A stretch of 25,331 nucleotides of DNA from Candidatus Saccharimonadota bacterium. GTDB taxonomy: Bacteria > Patescibacteriota > Saccharimonadia > Saccharimonadales > EFPC-124. The notes beneath the pieces are model-generated. The model ran no database searches. It saw only the letters and a program-made list of their open reading frames with translations, and had not been told where the DNA came from. The DNA lies in assembly GCA_016880595.1 (NCBI GenBank), contig JAEHDC010000005.1, positions 1 to 25,331 of the forward strand, written 5' to 3'. Shown here in pieces: positions 1-6,649 of the stretch (positions within the stretch are counted from its first letter, which is position 1; each line of letters begins with the position of its first letter). Position numbers and translations under genes: made by a program.

Positions 1-228
1 AGCTATAATTGCCGCAAAACCCACATAGCTATACTGGGTATACCATTGGGAACGGTAGATGTAGGTTTGCCCAAAACCAGTATAGCGTACAGGGATTTGA
101 ATATCACTTGCATGCAAGCGCAATATCACGATTGCTGCCAGTACTACACATGATATCAATAAAGCTGCCAGCAAAAATAATGCTGAACGATCTCTTACTA
201 TTGTCAACCAATCTGCTTTTTTAATCAT
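1..228 (-). CDS. Conserved membrane protein, C-terminus cut by window edge
   Basis: An uninterrupted reading frame runs from an ATG at 228 off the left edge, giving the first 76 residues. It starts MIKKADWL, has one strongly hydrophobic segment at about residues 17-36 and then a short extracytoplasmic-looking stretch containing the motif RYTGFGQTYIYRSQWY. A Shine-Dalgarno AGGG lies about 7 bases before the ATG. The gene follows tRNA-Thr and tRNA-Gly on the same strand and may be read through from their promoter. The layout (Lys-rich N-terminus, one TM, then a Tyr/Gln-rich loop before a probable second TM) resembles small conserved membrane proteins common in Saccharibacteria. I know no function for them, and the family match is from memory. 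Confidence 0.7.
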   Translation of the reverse strand, partial: MIKKADWLTIVRDRSALFLLAALLISCVVLAAIVILRLHASDIQIPVRYTGFGQTYIYRSQWYTQYSYVGFAAIIA

Positions 229-261
229 TTTATGCCCTGTCTACATTTATAGTATAGCGCA

Positions 262-335
262 TGGTGCGGGTACTGGGAATCGAACCCAGCGCCCAGCCTT
301 GGGAAGACTGTGTATTACCACTATACAATACCCGC
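262..335 (-). tRNA. tRNA-Gly (anticodon CCC)
   Basis: A complete cloverleaf can be folded on the minus strand. The acceptor is GCGGGTA/TACCCGC, the D-arm is GTAT/ATAC, the anticodon stem is CAGTC/GGCTG around loop TTCCCAA, and the T-arm is CTGGG/CCCAG. The anticodon is CCC. The discriminator is A and a 3' CCA is encoded (262-264). It lies 13 bases downstream of tRNA-Thr and is probably co-transcribed with it. Confidence 0.95.
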
Positions 336-348
336 CCGTTTAAGCTAT

Positions 349-424
349 TGGAGCCACCTGCCGGGATCGAACCGGCGACCTACGCTTTACGAAAGCGCCG
401 CTCTACCAACTGAGCTAAGGTGGC
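349..424 (-). tRNA. tRNA-Thr (anticodon CGT)
   Basis: The minus strand gives a cloverleaf with acceptor GCCACCT/AGGTGGC, D-stem GCTC/GAGC, anticodon stem GCGCT/AGCGT around loop TTCGTAA, and T-stem GCCGG/CCGGC. The anticodon is CGT. U73 and the CCA end are encoded. It is the first gene after the extended -10 promoter at 442-450, and tRNA-Gly follows. Confidence 0.95.
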
Positions 425-441
425 ATAATATTACATTTTGC

Positions 442-450
442 ATTATAACA
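442..450 (-). promoter_or_regulatory. Extended -10 promoter of the tRNA-Thr/tRNA-Gly unit
   Basis: The minus strand reads TGTTATAAT, a perfect TATAAT with an upstream TG dinucleotide in the extended -10 position. No good -35 is visible because the upstream bases are the T-tract of the preceding terminator. The start point would fall around 435, about ten bases before tRNA-Thr. Confidence 0.65.
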
Positions 451-463
451 GATTAAAATATAT

Positions 464-520
464 AAAAAAAGGAACGCCCCACAACGCTTGTGGAGACTTT
501 GGCTATAAGCCAGGCGTTCC
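464..520 (-). terminator. Branched (three-way junction) Rho-independent terminator
   Basis: On the minus strand the closing stem GGAACGCC/GGCGTTCC (8 bp; 513-520 with 471-478) encloses two hairpins. One is TGGCT-tat-AGCCA and the other is CCACAA-gcg-TTGTGG. The closing stem runs directly into seven Ts and then an AT-rich run. The T-tract on this strand and its place after the stop at 552 make it the terminator of the orphan gene 552-968. The branched shape is unusual for a terminator, and it could also be the end of a small structured RNA. Confidence 0.7.
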
Positions 521-551
521 TTTCTGCGCTGCTAGGCGTTTTTTTGTGATT

Positions 552-968
552 TTATCTAGGCTGCTGCATATCGCGTTCCCAGCCTTTATCACAACAATAT
601 CCTTCTTCCCTGAGCCGCCTAATAAGAACGTTGAGGCCTCTAGCGCTACGTGGCTGTAGAACTACATCCTGGCTAGAATGGCCGTCACGCACAGCACATC
701 TTACGCCAGTAATGATTTCACCTACTCTCGCTAAGCCGACGACATCGAAAAGCTTACGTTCGCTAGCTCTTGATCCACTACTTTTTCTTCTCCCAGAGTA
801 TCTACCAGGAGGCCTGCCACCAGATATACGGCCTAAGCGGATCCAGCCACCGTCAAGTTCTTGCCAGTCTGCGAGCTCATCGATAAAGCGTCCAACCCCC
901 TTTACTCTACTAGTATGGCCAGCGGTGACAACCTCGACCCCACGTCGTTGATAACGAGAGGCTACCAT
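552..968 (-). CDS. Hypothetical basic protein, 138 aa
   Basis: I do not recognise this gene. It encodes an Arg- and Gly-rich, apparently soluble protein with no signal peptide or membrane segment. The central part (about residues 45-75: GGRPPGRYSGRRKSSGS) is low-complexity and strongly basic. It is flanked by more ordinary sequence with VVGLARVGEIITGVRC and LNVLIRRLREEGYCC. Reality is supported by an AGGA Shine-Dalgarno nine bases before the ATG, two tandem TATAAT boxes upstream (1001-1016) and a strong terminator just after the stop. The competing plus-strand frames lack these signals. High positive charge would suit nucleic-acid binding, but that is a guess. Confidence 0.65.
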   Translation of the reverse strand: MVASRYQRRGVEVVTAGHTSRVKGVGRFIDELADWQELDGGWIRLGRISGGRPPGRYSGRRKSSGSRASERKLFDVVGLARVGEIITGVRCAVRDGHSSQDVVLQPRSARGLNVLIRRLREEGYCCDKGWERDMQQPR

Positions 969-1000
969 TTTGGATCATCCTATCTGCTAGTCAGTAAAGA

Positions 1001-1016
1001 ATTATATTTTATTATA
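1001..1016 (-). promoter_or_regulatory. Tandem -10 boxes upstream of the orphan gene
   Basis: Two exact TATAAT hexamers (minus strand, 1016-1011 and 1006-1001) lie 33-48 bases before the ATG at 968. No good -35 match is visible at 16-18 bases from either. Confidence 0.4.
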
Positions 1017-1059
1017 CTATGCTTTACTCGATTTATACATACCCCCCTCTATTATTCTG

Positions 1060-1102
1060 CCAAAGAAAATACCCCATCTTAATGATAGGGTATTTTCTTT
1101 GG
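1060..1102 (-). terminator. Long hairpin terminator overlapping the tRNA-Asp CCA end
   Basis: A perfect 15-bp inverted repeat (left arm CCAAAGAAAATACCC at 1060-1074, right arm 1088-1102) surrounds a short loop that itself contains ATC/GAT. It has the A-tract / GC core / T-tract layout of a bidirectional terminator. On the minus strand it begins at the encoded CCA of tRNA-Asp, so it would end that transcript. The plus-strand reading is equally symmetric. Confidence 0.7.
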
Positions 1103-1177
1103 CGGGCCCGACCGGATTCGAACCGGCGATCTCCTCCGTGACAAGGAGGCGTGATAGACCGACTTCACTACGAGCCC
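1100..1177 (-). tRNA. tRNA-Asp (anticodon GTC)
   Basis: Minus-strand cloverleaf with acceptor GGGCTCG/CGGGCCC, D-stem GTGA/TCAC, anticodon stem CCTCC/GGAGG with loop TTGTCAC, and T-stem GCCGG/CCGGT. The anticodon is GTC. G73, the expected AspRS determinant, and CCA are encoded. It lies 40 bases after the foldase gene and is probably transcribed with it or from an unseen promoter. Confidence 0.95.
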
Positions 1178-1217
1178 ACGTTAACTCCTGTTAGTTTATC
1201 AATTTTATGAATAAAAA

Positions 1218-2282
1218 TCAAGACTGTTGGTTTATAGATTCGACATTTTCGTCGATTTCTATGAATTTCTTAATCTCGCCCTCTTTCCTAACATCTTCCA
1301 GCTTATCGTCAACGTACTTGTACGCAACAAAAATTTTTGCAAAATCTACATCACCAGTATCTCGACGATCAATGAGTTTTACAATATAGAAGCCATCTGA
1401 CCCCTCAATAACACCGGAGACTTGTCCCGGTTGCAAATCTGCAACGGCGCCTAACAAACCGTTAGGGTCTTCACTATCTTTACTGATATAGCCAACATCA
1501 CCGCCATTTGCCTTGGTAATAATATCCTCAGATTGTTCCTTAGCAATAGTTGCAAAATCACCACCAGATTGGACCTGCTGTAAAATTTGATTTATCTTAT
1601 CACTTGATTCAACATCGAGCGTGGCATTAACTTTTCTGTTTAATAGCTGTTGGCGAACAGAGCTCTTGTACTCATCAAAGGTCCAGTCATAGTAATCACT
1701 GATAACCTGCTTGTAAACTTCTTCGCTAACGCCTAATTTATTTGATGCAATCTGTTCTTGAATAAATTCATCAACTTCAGCTGTACTAATGCTTATATCA
1801 TTCTCATTAGCCAATTTTGTAACGTATGCGGCCTTTATTGCTTTATTTATAGCCAAGCTCTTCTGATACTCTAGCTGTCTTTTGCCATCAGTAGTATTAA
1901 AATTGTTTGCTTCTTTTGTTGTCAAGTAATGAATTGAACTGCGCAATCCAGAAAGATAATCACTATATCTTACAAACTGCCCATCGACTTCTGCTACAGG
2001 AGCAGGAAAAATGCGAGTTAGCCCATATGTAAATTTATCGTATGCTTGCGCAAAATATAGCTGATAAGCAAAAAATATCACAAAGGCTATCAGGGCGAGC
2101 ACACTTATTAGAACGCTTATAAACAGCACTCTGTGTTTTGTGTATTGGACAGGATATTTAAATTTTCGTCCGCCAGCTAAGACTCGCTCACGATGCTCCG
2201 CGACCGTTTCATTAGTAATACGCCCACCTGTCTCTGGGCGCCTACCTTGCTTTTTGAAAATTTTATGCAATTTCGTTTTCAT
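1218..2282 (-). CDS. Membrane-anchored parvulin-type peptidyl-prolyl isomerase (PpiC/SurA/PrsA-like)
   Basis: The product (354 aa from the ATG chosen here) has a basic cytoplasmic N-terminus, one membrane segment at about residues 51-75 and a large extracytoplasmic part. That part holds a SurA_N/PrsA-like helical region (about 95-220) and a parvulin domain (about 223-306). The domain shows the family pattern FATIAKEQSED...NGGDVGYIS...PGQVSGVIEGSDGFYIVKL. The family folds proteins exported across the membrane; in a monoderm it plays the PrsA role, here with a TM anchor instead of a lipid. The start overlaps the end of the PH-domain gene by 20 bases. A GTG two codons upstream (2288) is the alternative start. 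Translation is probably coupled to the upstream gene, since there is only a weak Shine-Dalgarno. Confidence 0.85.
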   Translation of the reverse strand: MKTKLHKIFKKQGRRPETGGRITNETVAEHRERVLAGGRKFKYPVQYTKHRVLFISVLISVLALIAFVIFFAYQLYFAQAYDKFTYGLTRIFPAPVAEVDGQFVRYSDYLSGLRSSIHYLTTKEANNFNTTDGKRQLEYQKSLAINKAIKAAYVTKLANENDISISTAEVDEFIQEQIASNKLGVSEEVYKQVISDYYDWTFDEYKSSVRQQLLNRKVNATLDVESSDKINQILQQVQSGGDFATIAKEQSEDIITKANGGDVGYISKDSEDPNGLLGAVADLQPGQVSGVIEGSDGFYIVKLIDRRDTGDVDFAKIFVAYKYVDDKLEDVRKEGEIKKFIEIDENVESINQQS

Positions 2283-2784
2283 TACCACTCATTATTTGGT
2301 TTGTGCCCACATAAGTCTTTATTGTGTTGCAAAGATCATTATAATTTCTCTCTGGATTGCTTACCTTATCTATGTAAAGATCACCTACATACGTCTGCAC
2401 TACAAGTGTCCCATACTTAAATATTGACGCACTAAGTCCAGGTACATTATAACTTATGTTTTGTATTTTAGACAAATTTAAGTCAATGATGCTTTTATTA
2501 AAAAAACCTTTTTGCGTTATCTGACGCATCCTCTGATTAGTTACAATTATCATGCTAAAATACCAGCCAAGCCAATGATAAAAGAATATCAATAAACCGA
2601 AACCCAAGCCAGCGAACGCTATCCATAAATTATTTATGTTATCCGGCCAGATCAATACTGGAATAGAAGCTATTAAAAATAAAATAAATAAAATATAAAA
2701 AGCTTTTCTAATCTTAATAATGTGATTTTTTATTATAAAAACCACTTCTTCGTCTTCATATTGGCCGTCAAAATCTTTTGCCAT
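2263..2784 (-). CDS. Bacterial PH-domain membrane protein (YdbS/YdbT-like, bPH2)
   Basis: The 173-residue product has two membrane segments close together (about residues 28-46 and 54-73). A PH-like beta domain (about 75-165) follows, with the family signature IIVTNQRMRQITQKGFFNKSI and DLNLSKIQNISY. Such proteins sit in the cytoplasmic membrane; their function is poorly known. I chose the ATG at 2784 rather than upstream GTG/ATG codons because a perfect TATAAT lies exactly six bases before it, which would put the transcription start on the AUG. The upstream codons would lie inside the promoter. It overlaps and probably drives the foldase gene. Confidence 0.8.
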   Translation of the reverse strand: MAKDFDGQYEDEEVVFIIKNHIIKIRKAFYILFILFLIASIPVLIWPDNINNLWIAFAGLGFGLLIFFYHWLGWYFSMIIVTNQRMRQITQKGFFNKSIIDLNLSKIQNISYNVPGLSASIFKYGTLVVQTYVGDLYIDKVSNPERNYNDLCNTIKTYVGTNQIMSGNENEIA

Positions 2785-2790
2785 GCTTTT

Positions 2791-2796
2791 ATTATA
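2791..2796 (-). promoter_or_regulatory. -10 box for a leaderless PH-domain mRNA
   Basis: TATAAT on the minus strand ends six bases before the ATG at 2784. A 4/6 match to TTGACA (GTGGCA, 2815-2820) lies 18 bases upstream. The predicted start point coincides with the start codon and no Shine-Dalgarno is present. Confidence 0.6.
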
Positions 2797-2844
2797 TGAC
2801 GGCATAGACAAAACTGCCACAGCTTAACCGTAATAAATTGCAAA

Positions 2845-2920
2845 TGGTACCCCGGGCTGGACTCGAACCAGCGACACCTTCCTTAGGACGGAAGTGCTCT
2901 ATCCGCTGAGCTACCGAGGC
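2845..2920 (-). tRNA. tRNA-Arg (anticodon CCT)
   Basis: Minus-strand cloverleaf with D-stem GCTC/GAGC, anticodon stem CTTCC/GGAAG with loop GTCCTAA, and T-stem GCTGG/CCAGC. The anticodon is CCT. The acceptor GCCTCGG/CCGGGGT closes with a G1-U72 wobble and also has a T4-G69 pair. A73 and CCA are encoded. It lies just downstream of ndk with a hairpin between. Confidence 0.95.
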
Positions 2921-2925
2921 ATATT

Positions 2926-2945
2926 TAGCTCGATTGCTCGAGCTA
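2926..2945 (-). other. Perfect hairpin with GCAA tetraloop between ndk and tRNA-Arg
   Basis: On the minus strand TAGCTCGA and TCGAGCTA form an 8-bp perfect stem closed by a GNRA-type GCAA loop. It lies eight bases after the ndk stop and five bases before the tRNA-Arg 5' end. There is no T-tract, so it is more likely a processing or mRNA 3'-end element than a terminator. Confidence 0.5.
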
Positions 2946-2953
2946 GCTTAATT

Positions 2954-3592
2954 TTAATAGTGCTTCGCATACATAATCTGGTCATTGCCAAGATCGTAAT
3001 CGTAAATTTCACTCTCTTTAAACCAAAGGCTAATCTCATTTGCAGCTTCTTTTGGGTTCTCACTCGCATGAAAGAGATTATGTATTGAACGTTTCTCTAC
3101 ATTCGCAACAGATGGACTATCGACAGAAAAATCTCCACGAATTGTCCCAACGGCTGCTTTATATGGCAAAGTGTGGCCCGCCAACTTCCTAACCATTTCA
3201 ATAGCCTGAATTCCTTCGACAACCATAGCCACTACTGGCCCAGATTGCATATACTTGATTAGGGCTTCGAGCACTTCACTGCCAATCTTAGCAGTATCAT
3301 CTGTGCCTAGAATCTGTTTAGCATCAATATTTGGATAACTATCAAAGCCACTCAGACCTTTTTGACCAAGCCTATTCACCCATGCTTCGTCACTTGCAGG
3401 ATAATGTTTTCGGACTGCCTCATCTGATGGCACAAGCATTTTCATTGCAATAACCTTCAAACCAGCTTTTTCTAGCCTGTGGATAATCTCGCCAATTAAC
3501 CCGCGTTTTACAGCGTCAGGCTTTAAAAGACAAAAGGTTTGTTCATATTTGATATTATAAATATCGGGATGTAGATGTTGATCTTTACTCAT
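2954..3592 (-). CDS. ndk: Nucleoside diphosphate kinase, long form
   Basis: Transfers the gamma phosphate from ATP to nucleoside diphosphates through a phosphohistidine. Visible landmarks are the LLKPDAVKRG nucleotide-site motif (residues 22-31), Tyr64, Arg152 in TIRGDF, and the active-site His175 in NLFHASENP. The protein has 212 residues against about 140 in typical bacterial enzymes. The excess is an N-terminal extension of about 15, an insert of about 40 after residue 68 between the Tyr64 and TIRGDF regions, and a C-terminal tail of about 20. All catalytic residues I can check are present. The Shine-Dalgarno AAAGGA is well placed before the ATG, and a TATAAG box lies further upstream. Confidence 0.93.
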   Translation of the reverse strand: MSKDQHLHPDIYNIKYEQTFCLLKPDAVKRGLIGEIIHRLEKAGLKVIAMKMLVPSDEAVRKHYPASDEAWVNRLGQKGLSGFDSYPNIDAKQILGTDDTAKIGSEVLEALIKYMQSGPVVAMVVEGIQAIEMVRKLAGHTLPYKAAVGTIRGDFSVDSPSVANVEKRSIHNLFHASENPKEAANEISLWFKESEIYDYDLGNDQIMYAKHY

Positions 3593-3634
3593 TCGACCGT
3601 TCCTTTCTTATATCTTACTACACTTTAACACACC

Positions 3635-3653
3635 TTGGCTAATGTTTAGCCAA
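3635..3653. other. Hairpin over the uppP stop codon
   Basis: TTGGCTAA and TTAGCCAA form a perfect 8-bp stem with a 3-base loop, and the stem contains the uppP stop codon. There is no convincing T-tract on the minus strand, so it is at best a weak terminator of uppP. Confidence 0.4.
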
Positions 3654-4440
3654 AAATTATTAATGTTGTGATTACCGCTAAAGCCAATAAGATCCTGTAT
3701 ATTCCAAACCCCTTAAGATTACCCTTGGCTAAATATCTCAGCATAAACTTCACTGCAATTAAACCACATATAAATGCAGCAATGTTGCTAGTTGCCCAAA
3801 GCAAAAGATTAGTCTGAATAAAGGCTCTTTCCTCTTCGCCTATCACGCTTAGCAATACCACTCCAAACATCACCGGCACCGACAATAGAAAACTATAATC
3901 TGCCGCCTTTGCATAATCAAGTCCAGCTAATTTGCCTGCAATAATAGTTGACCCTGAGCGTGAAGTGCCTGGAATTAATGCCAAAACTTGAGCTAATCCT
4001 ATCAAAAACGCACGCGTAATAGACAGGTCATTCTCATCTTTCACGCTACTAGCACATGGCATCTTATCCAAGACGACCATAACTACACCAAGGGCTATTA
4101 ACATTATTGCTACTACCCAGGAACATTGTATCCATGAACTTTGAATAATGCTCTTAAAAACTATGCCCAATATTACAATCGGTAAGGCGGAAATTATTAA
4201 ATTGCGTACTAATTTTATATCTTGGCCCTTCAATAATCTAGTAAAAATTTGCCACAATCTCTTACGGAAATAAAAGACTAGTGCTAAAAACGTACCTAGG
4301 TTTATCAACGAGTCAAAAACCGCCGAAGTTTGAACGCCTAAAAATTGCTGCGCTAAAATTAAGTGTCCCGAGCTTGAAACTGGTATAAATTCCGTAAAGC
4401 CCTGCAATATACCTAATATAATTCCATCGAGTATAGTCAT
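3646..4440 (-). CDS. uppP: Undecaprenyl-diphosphatase (BacA/UppP family)
   Basis: An integral membrane enzyme of 264 residues that recycles undecaprenyl pyrophosphate to the monophosphate carrier for peptidoglycan and other wall polymers. The two signature motifs are present: GFTEFIPVSSSGHL at residues 14-27, and PGTSRSGSTI near residue 157, which supplies the phosphate-binding Ser/Arg residues. About seven hydrophobic segments fit the family, and length is typical. The ATG at 4440 has a TATAAT six bases upstream and no Shine-Dalgarno, so the mRNA is predicted to be leaderless. It is divergent from the Xer recombinase across a 94-bp gap. Confidence 0.95.
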   Translation of the reverse strand: MTILDGIILGILQGFTEFIPVSSSGHLILAQQFLGVQTSAVFDSLINLGTFLALVFYFRKRLWQIFTRLLKGQDIKLVRNLIISALPIVILGIVFKSIIQSSWIQCSWVVAIMLIALGVVMVVLDKMPCASSVKDENDLSITRAFLIGLAQVLALIPGTSRSGSTIIAGKLAGLDYAKAADYSFLLSVPVMFGVVLLSVIGEEERAFIQTNLLLWATSNIAAFICGLIAVKFMLRYLAKGNLKGFGIYRILLALAVITTLIIFG

Positions 4441-4446
4441 GCACTA

Positions 4447-4452
4447 ATTATA
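4447..4452 (-). promoter_or_regulatory. -10 box for a leaderless uppP mRNA
   Basis: TATAAT on the minus strand ends six bases before the uppP ATG. The ten bases AGTGTATAAT are identical to those at the tlyA promoter. No strong -35 is visible. Confidence 0.6.
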
Positions 4453-4534
4453 CACTGTACTTTTTATATTTTACCAGTTATAAATTGAACATCTTTTATA
4501 CTCAAAGAAACATTTGTGATAAACTATAAGCAGT

Positions 4535-5458
4535 ATGAGAAATTACACATCAGAACTAATCATGGATTTTTTAGAATATCTTGAGGTTGAAAAAAATCGT
4601 TCGCAAAAAACCGCAGAGAACTATCACCTTTATTTAATGCGCCTAGTTGAGTTTGGCAATGACCCCCTTGTTGAAGATATAGACGAGGAAATGATCCGAA
4701 AATGGCGTTTGTGGCTAGCTCGTTTTACTGACAATCACGGTGACAAACTTACTGTCATGACACAATCATACCATTTAATCGCTCTTCGCAGCTTCTTAAA
4801 ATTCTGCACTCGGCGTGGCATCGAGACGCTGCCGTCTTCATATATTGAACTACCACATGTAACTAAAAAACAAGTTAGCTTTTTGGATGAGGCAGAGCTA
4901 AAAAGATTGTTCGAAGTTATCTCAGTTGACAGTCCATCCGGGCTTCGCGATCGCGCGATTGTATCACTTCTTTATTCAAGCGGATTGCGCGTCTCCGAAC
5001 TAACGAATCTTGACAAAAATCACATCAACCTAAAACGTTGTGAGTTTACCGTAAGGGGAAAAGGGCAAAAAGATCGTGCTGTTTTTATTGACCCAACAAC
5101 TGCTGGTTTTGTGAGTGAGTACTTATCCGCAAGGTCGGACAGCCTTCCGCCGCTATTTATTAATTTAAGTAAACATAGTGCTATTGATAACTCAGGCAAT
5201 TTTAAAAGGTTGACTCCAAGAAGTGTTCAGCGTCTAATAAGTAAGTACGCCTTATTGGCCGGAATTACAAAACACGTATCGCCGCACACGCTGCGGCATT
5301 CCTTCGCTACTGACCTGCTTATGAACGGCGCTGATTTGCGTAGCGTTCAGACATTACTTGGTCACAGCAGCATAATAACTACGCAAATCTATACCCACGT
5401 TACAGATCCTCATTTAAAGGACGTGCACAAACGCTTCCACCGAGATATTACCGATTAG
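4535..5458 (+). CDS. xerC: Tyrosine recombinase, XerC/XerD/XerA type
   Basis: The 307-residue protein has an N-terminal SAM-like core-binding domain (about 1-105) and a catalytic domain with all six expected residues. These are Arg152 (SSGLRVSEL), Lys176 (GKGQKDR), His251 and Arg254 (HTLRHSFA), His277 (LLGHSS) and Tyr286 (IYTHV). Length and motifs match chromosomal Xer proteins that resolve dimers at dif, rather than phage integrases. I could not find a dif-like site in the window, and whether this is the only Xer in the genome cannot be told. The XerC/XerD distinction is not certain. The stop overlaps the convergent pilX-like stop by four bases, and a TATAAG lies four bases before the ATG. 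Confidence 0.9.
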   Translation: MRNYTSELIMDFLEYLEVEKNRSQKTAENYHLYLMRLVEFGNDPLVEDIDEEMIRKWRLWLARFTDNHGDKLTVMTQSYHLIALRSFLKFCTRRGIETLPSSYIELPHVTKKQVSFLDEAELKRLFEVISVDSPSGLRDRAIVSLLYSSGLRVSELTNLDKNHINLKRCEFTVRGKGQKDRAVFIDPTTAGFVSEYLSARSDSLPPLFINLSKHSAIDNSGNFKRLTPRSVQRLISKYALLAGITKHVSPHTLRHSFATDLLMNGADLRSVQTLLGHSSIITTQIYTHVTDPHLKDVHKRFHRDITD

Positions 5459-6648
5459 GGACAATTATTAGCTACGTAATCTTTTGTTTCTGAAGATACG
5501 CTCATATTTTTACAAATGTTGTTAGCGGTCTCAAGTGCATATTCCGGATATAATGTTAATGGGTTAACTAAAACGCGCGCTTGCAAGCGTCTATAGACAT
5601 CATCTGCTCGACCAGTCGCATCAATAATCGGCTGAACTTGATCAAAGGAGACCTCCGTACTGCTATTAACCATCGCTACTCTAAAATGCGTTTGACCATA
5701 GATTGGCGTAATTCTTAAATAATAGTTGTTTGCACTACTTGCATAAGTTGAACCGGATGGTATTTGCAGCAGCGCACTACAGGCATATGATCCTAAGTTA
5801 TCCTCTGGCGAAGCTTCACATTTTACAGTGTACGGATTTATGCCAGTACTAGAAGAGGAGAAGCTCCCTGGGTTAGGATCAGCAGCAGCTAGATCAATAG
5901 CAGTATTCGCATCTGCACCCGTTTGGCCTGGCACGAGCAAAATGGTGCGGCTACGTGCAGCTAGGTCACTGCGTGTATATGCGCCACTGTTAGGATAGCC
6001 AAACAACTGTACCCTTAAATATGCTGGGTAGCCCAAGGCACTCCAGCCAGGCGAAACATTCGTTGAGCCAATTACTGGATACAGCAAGGGTCCTGCAGCG
6101 TAGCCACTCGGTATACCATCCCCGTCTGTTCCAACAGTGGAACTTACCAAATGCCAAGAAACACGTATTTGTTGGAACTCGCCACCAACCGCCTTAAGTG
6201 GAATAATCTGACTTACATTTGCAGACGACTGTGACAAATAATCTGGCGAATCTAGGTCGACGGTCAGACAGGAGTATGACTGATTAATTTGTGAATTGTT
6301 AACCACATTTCCACTTGAAGCTATCCCTAGATCAGTCCCAATCTGCGATCCGGTAATTGAAGTACAAGAATCAGATCCTGGCGAGGTCATTAAGCTGTAA
6401 TATGTAGCTTTGTCCGAAGAGCTAGTAAGGCTATAGTACTTTAAAATCGCTCGCTTGCCATCTTCAATCCCCGACTGCGCTGAAGCTAATGCCGAAGATG
6501 ACAAATCATTATCTAACGCCTGCTGCTGTTCTGTTGTTGTTATTTGAATGAAGCTAATCGTAATGACCGTAATAAGAAGCATGAAAAATAAAGTTGTAAA
6601 CAATGAAACGAAGCCACTTTGGCTATCGTAATTATTTATTTCCCGCAT
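5455..6648 (-). CDS. PilX/GspK-like minor pilin, 397 aa
   Basis: Last gene of the pilus locus. A short leader ends at Gly12, followed by F13 and a long hydrophobic N-terminal helix (FVSLFTTLFFMLLITVITISF) continuing into QITTTEQQQALDNDLSSSALASAQSGIEDGKRAI. That is the PilX_N-style 'A-x-x-G-I-E' pattern. The usual Glu at +5 is replaced by Phe17, as in GspK-type tip pseudopilins. The rest is a large Ser/Thr/Gly-rich secreted domain with six cysteines. The family primes pilus assembly at the tip with the PilV/PilW/FimT proteins, all upstream here. A GGAGG Shine-Dalgarno inside the end of pilW precedes the ATG, two bases after the pilW stop. Confidence 0.75.
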   Translation of the reverse strand: MREINNYDSQSGFVSLFTTLFFMLLITVITISFIQITTTEQQQALDNDLSSSALASAQSGIEDGKRAILKYYSLTSSSDKATYYSLMTSPGSDSCTSITGSQIGTDLGIASSGNVVNNSQINQSYSCLTVDLDSPDYLSQSSANVSQIIPLKAVGGEFQQIRVSWHLVSSTVGTDGDGIPSGYAAGPLLYPVIGSTNVSPGWSALGYPAYLRVQLFGYPNSGAYTRSDLAARSRTILLVPGQTGADANTAIDLAAADPNPGSFSSSSTGINPYTVKCEASPEDNLGSYACSALLQIPSGSTYASSANNYYLRITPIYGQTHFRVAMVNSSTEVSFDQVQPIIDATGRADDVYRRLQARVLVNPLTLYPEYALETANNICKNMSVSSETKDYVANNCP

Positions 6649-6649
6649 A

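Noticed and set aside
631..951. Plus-strand ORF of 106 aa opposite the orphan gene
   Set aside because: It has no Shine-Dalgarno or promoter, a Pro/Ser-rich composition typical of an antisense shadow, and the minus-strand frame has all expression signals.
1060..1102. 15-bp inverted repeat as a transposon end
   Set aside because: A single hairpin with A-tract and T-tract at the 3' end of tRNA-Asp fits a bidirectional terminator, and no transposase is present.
4535..5458. Tyrosine recombinase as evidence of an integrated mobile element
   Set aside because: Size and motifs fit a chromosomal Xer. There are no att repeats, other phage or transposon genes, or tRNA-end duplications nearby.
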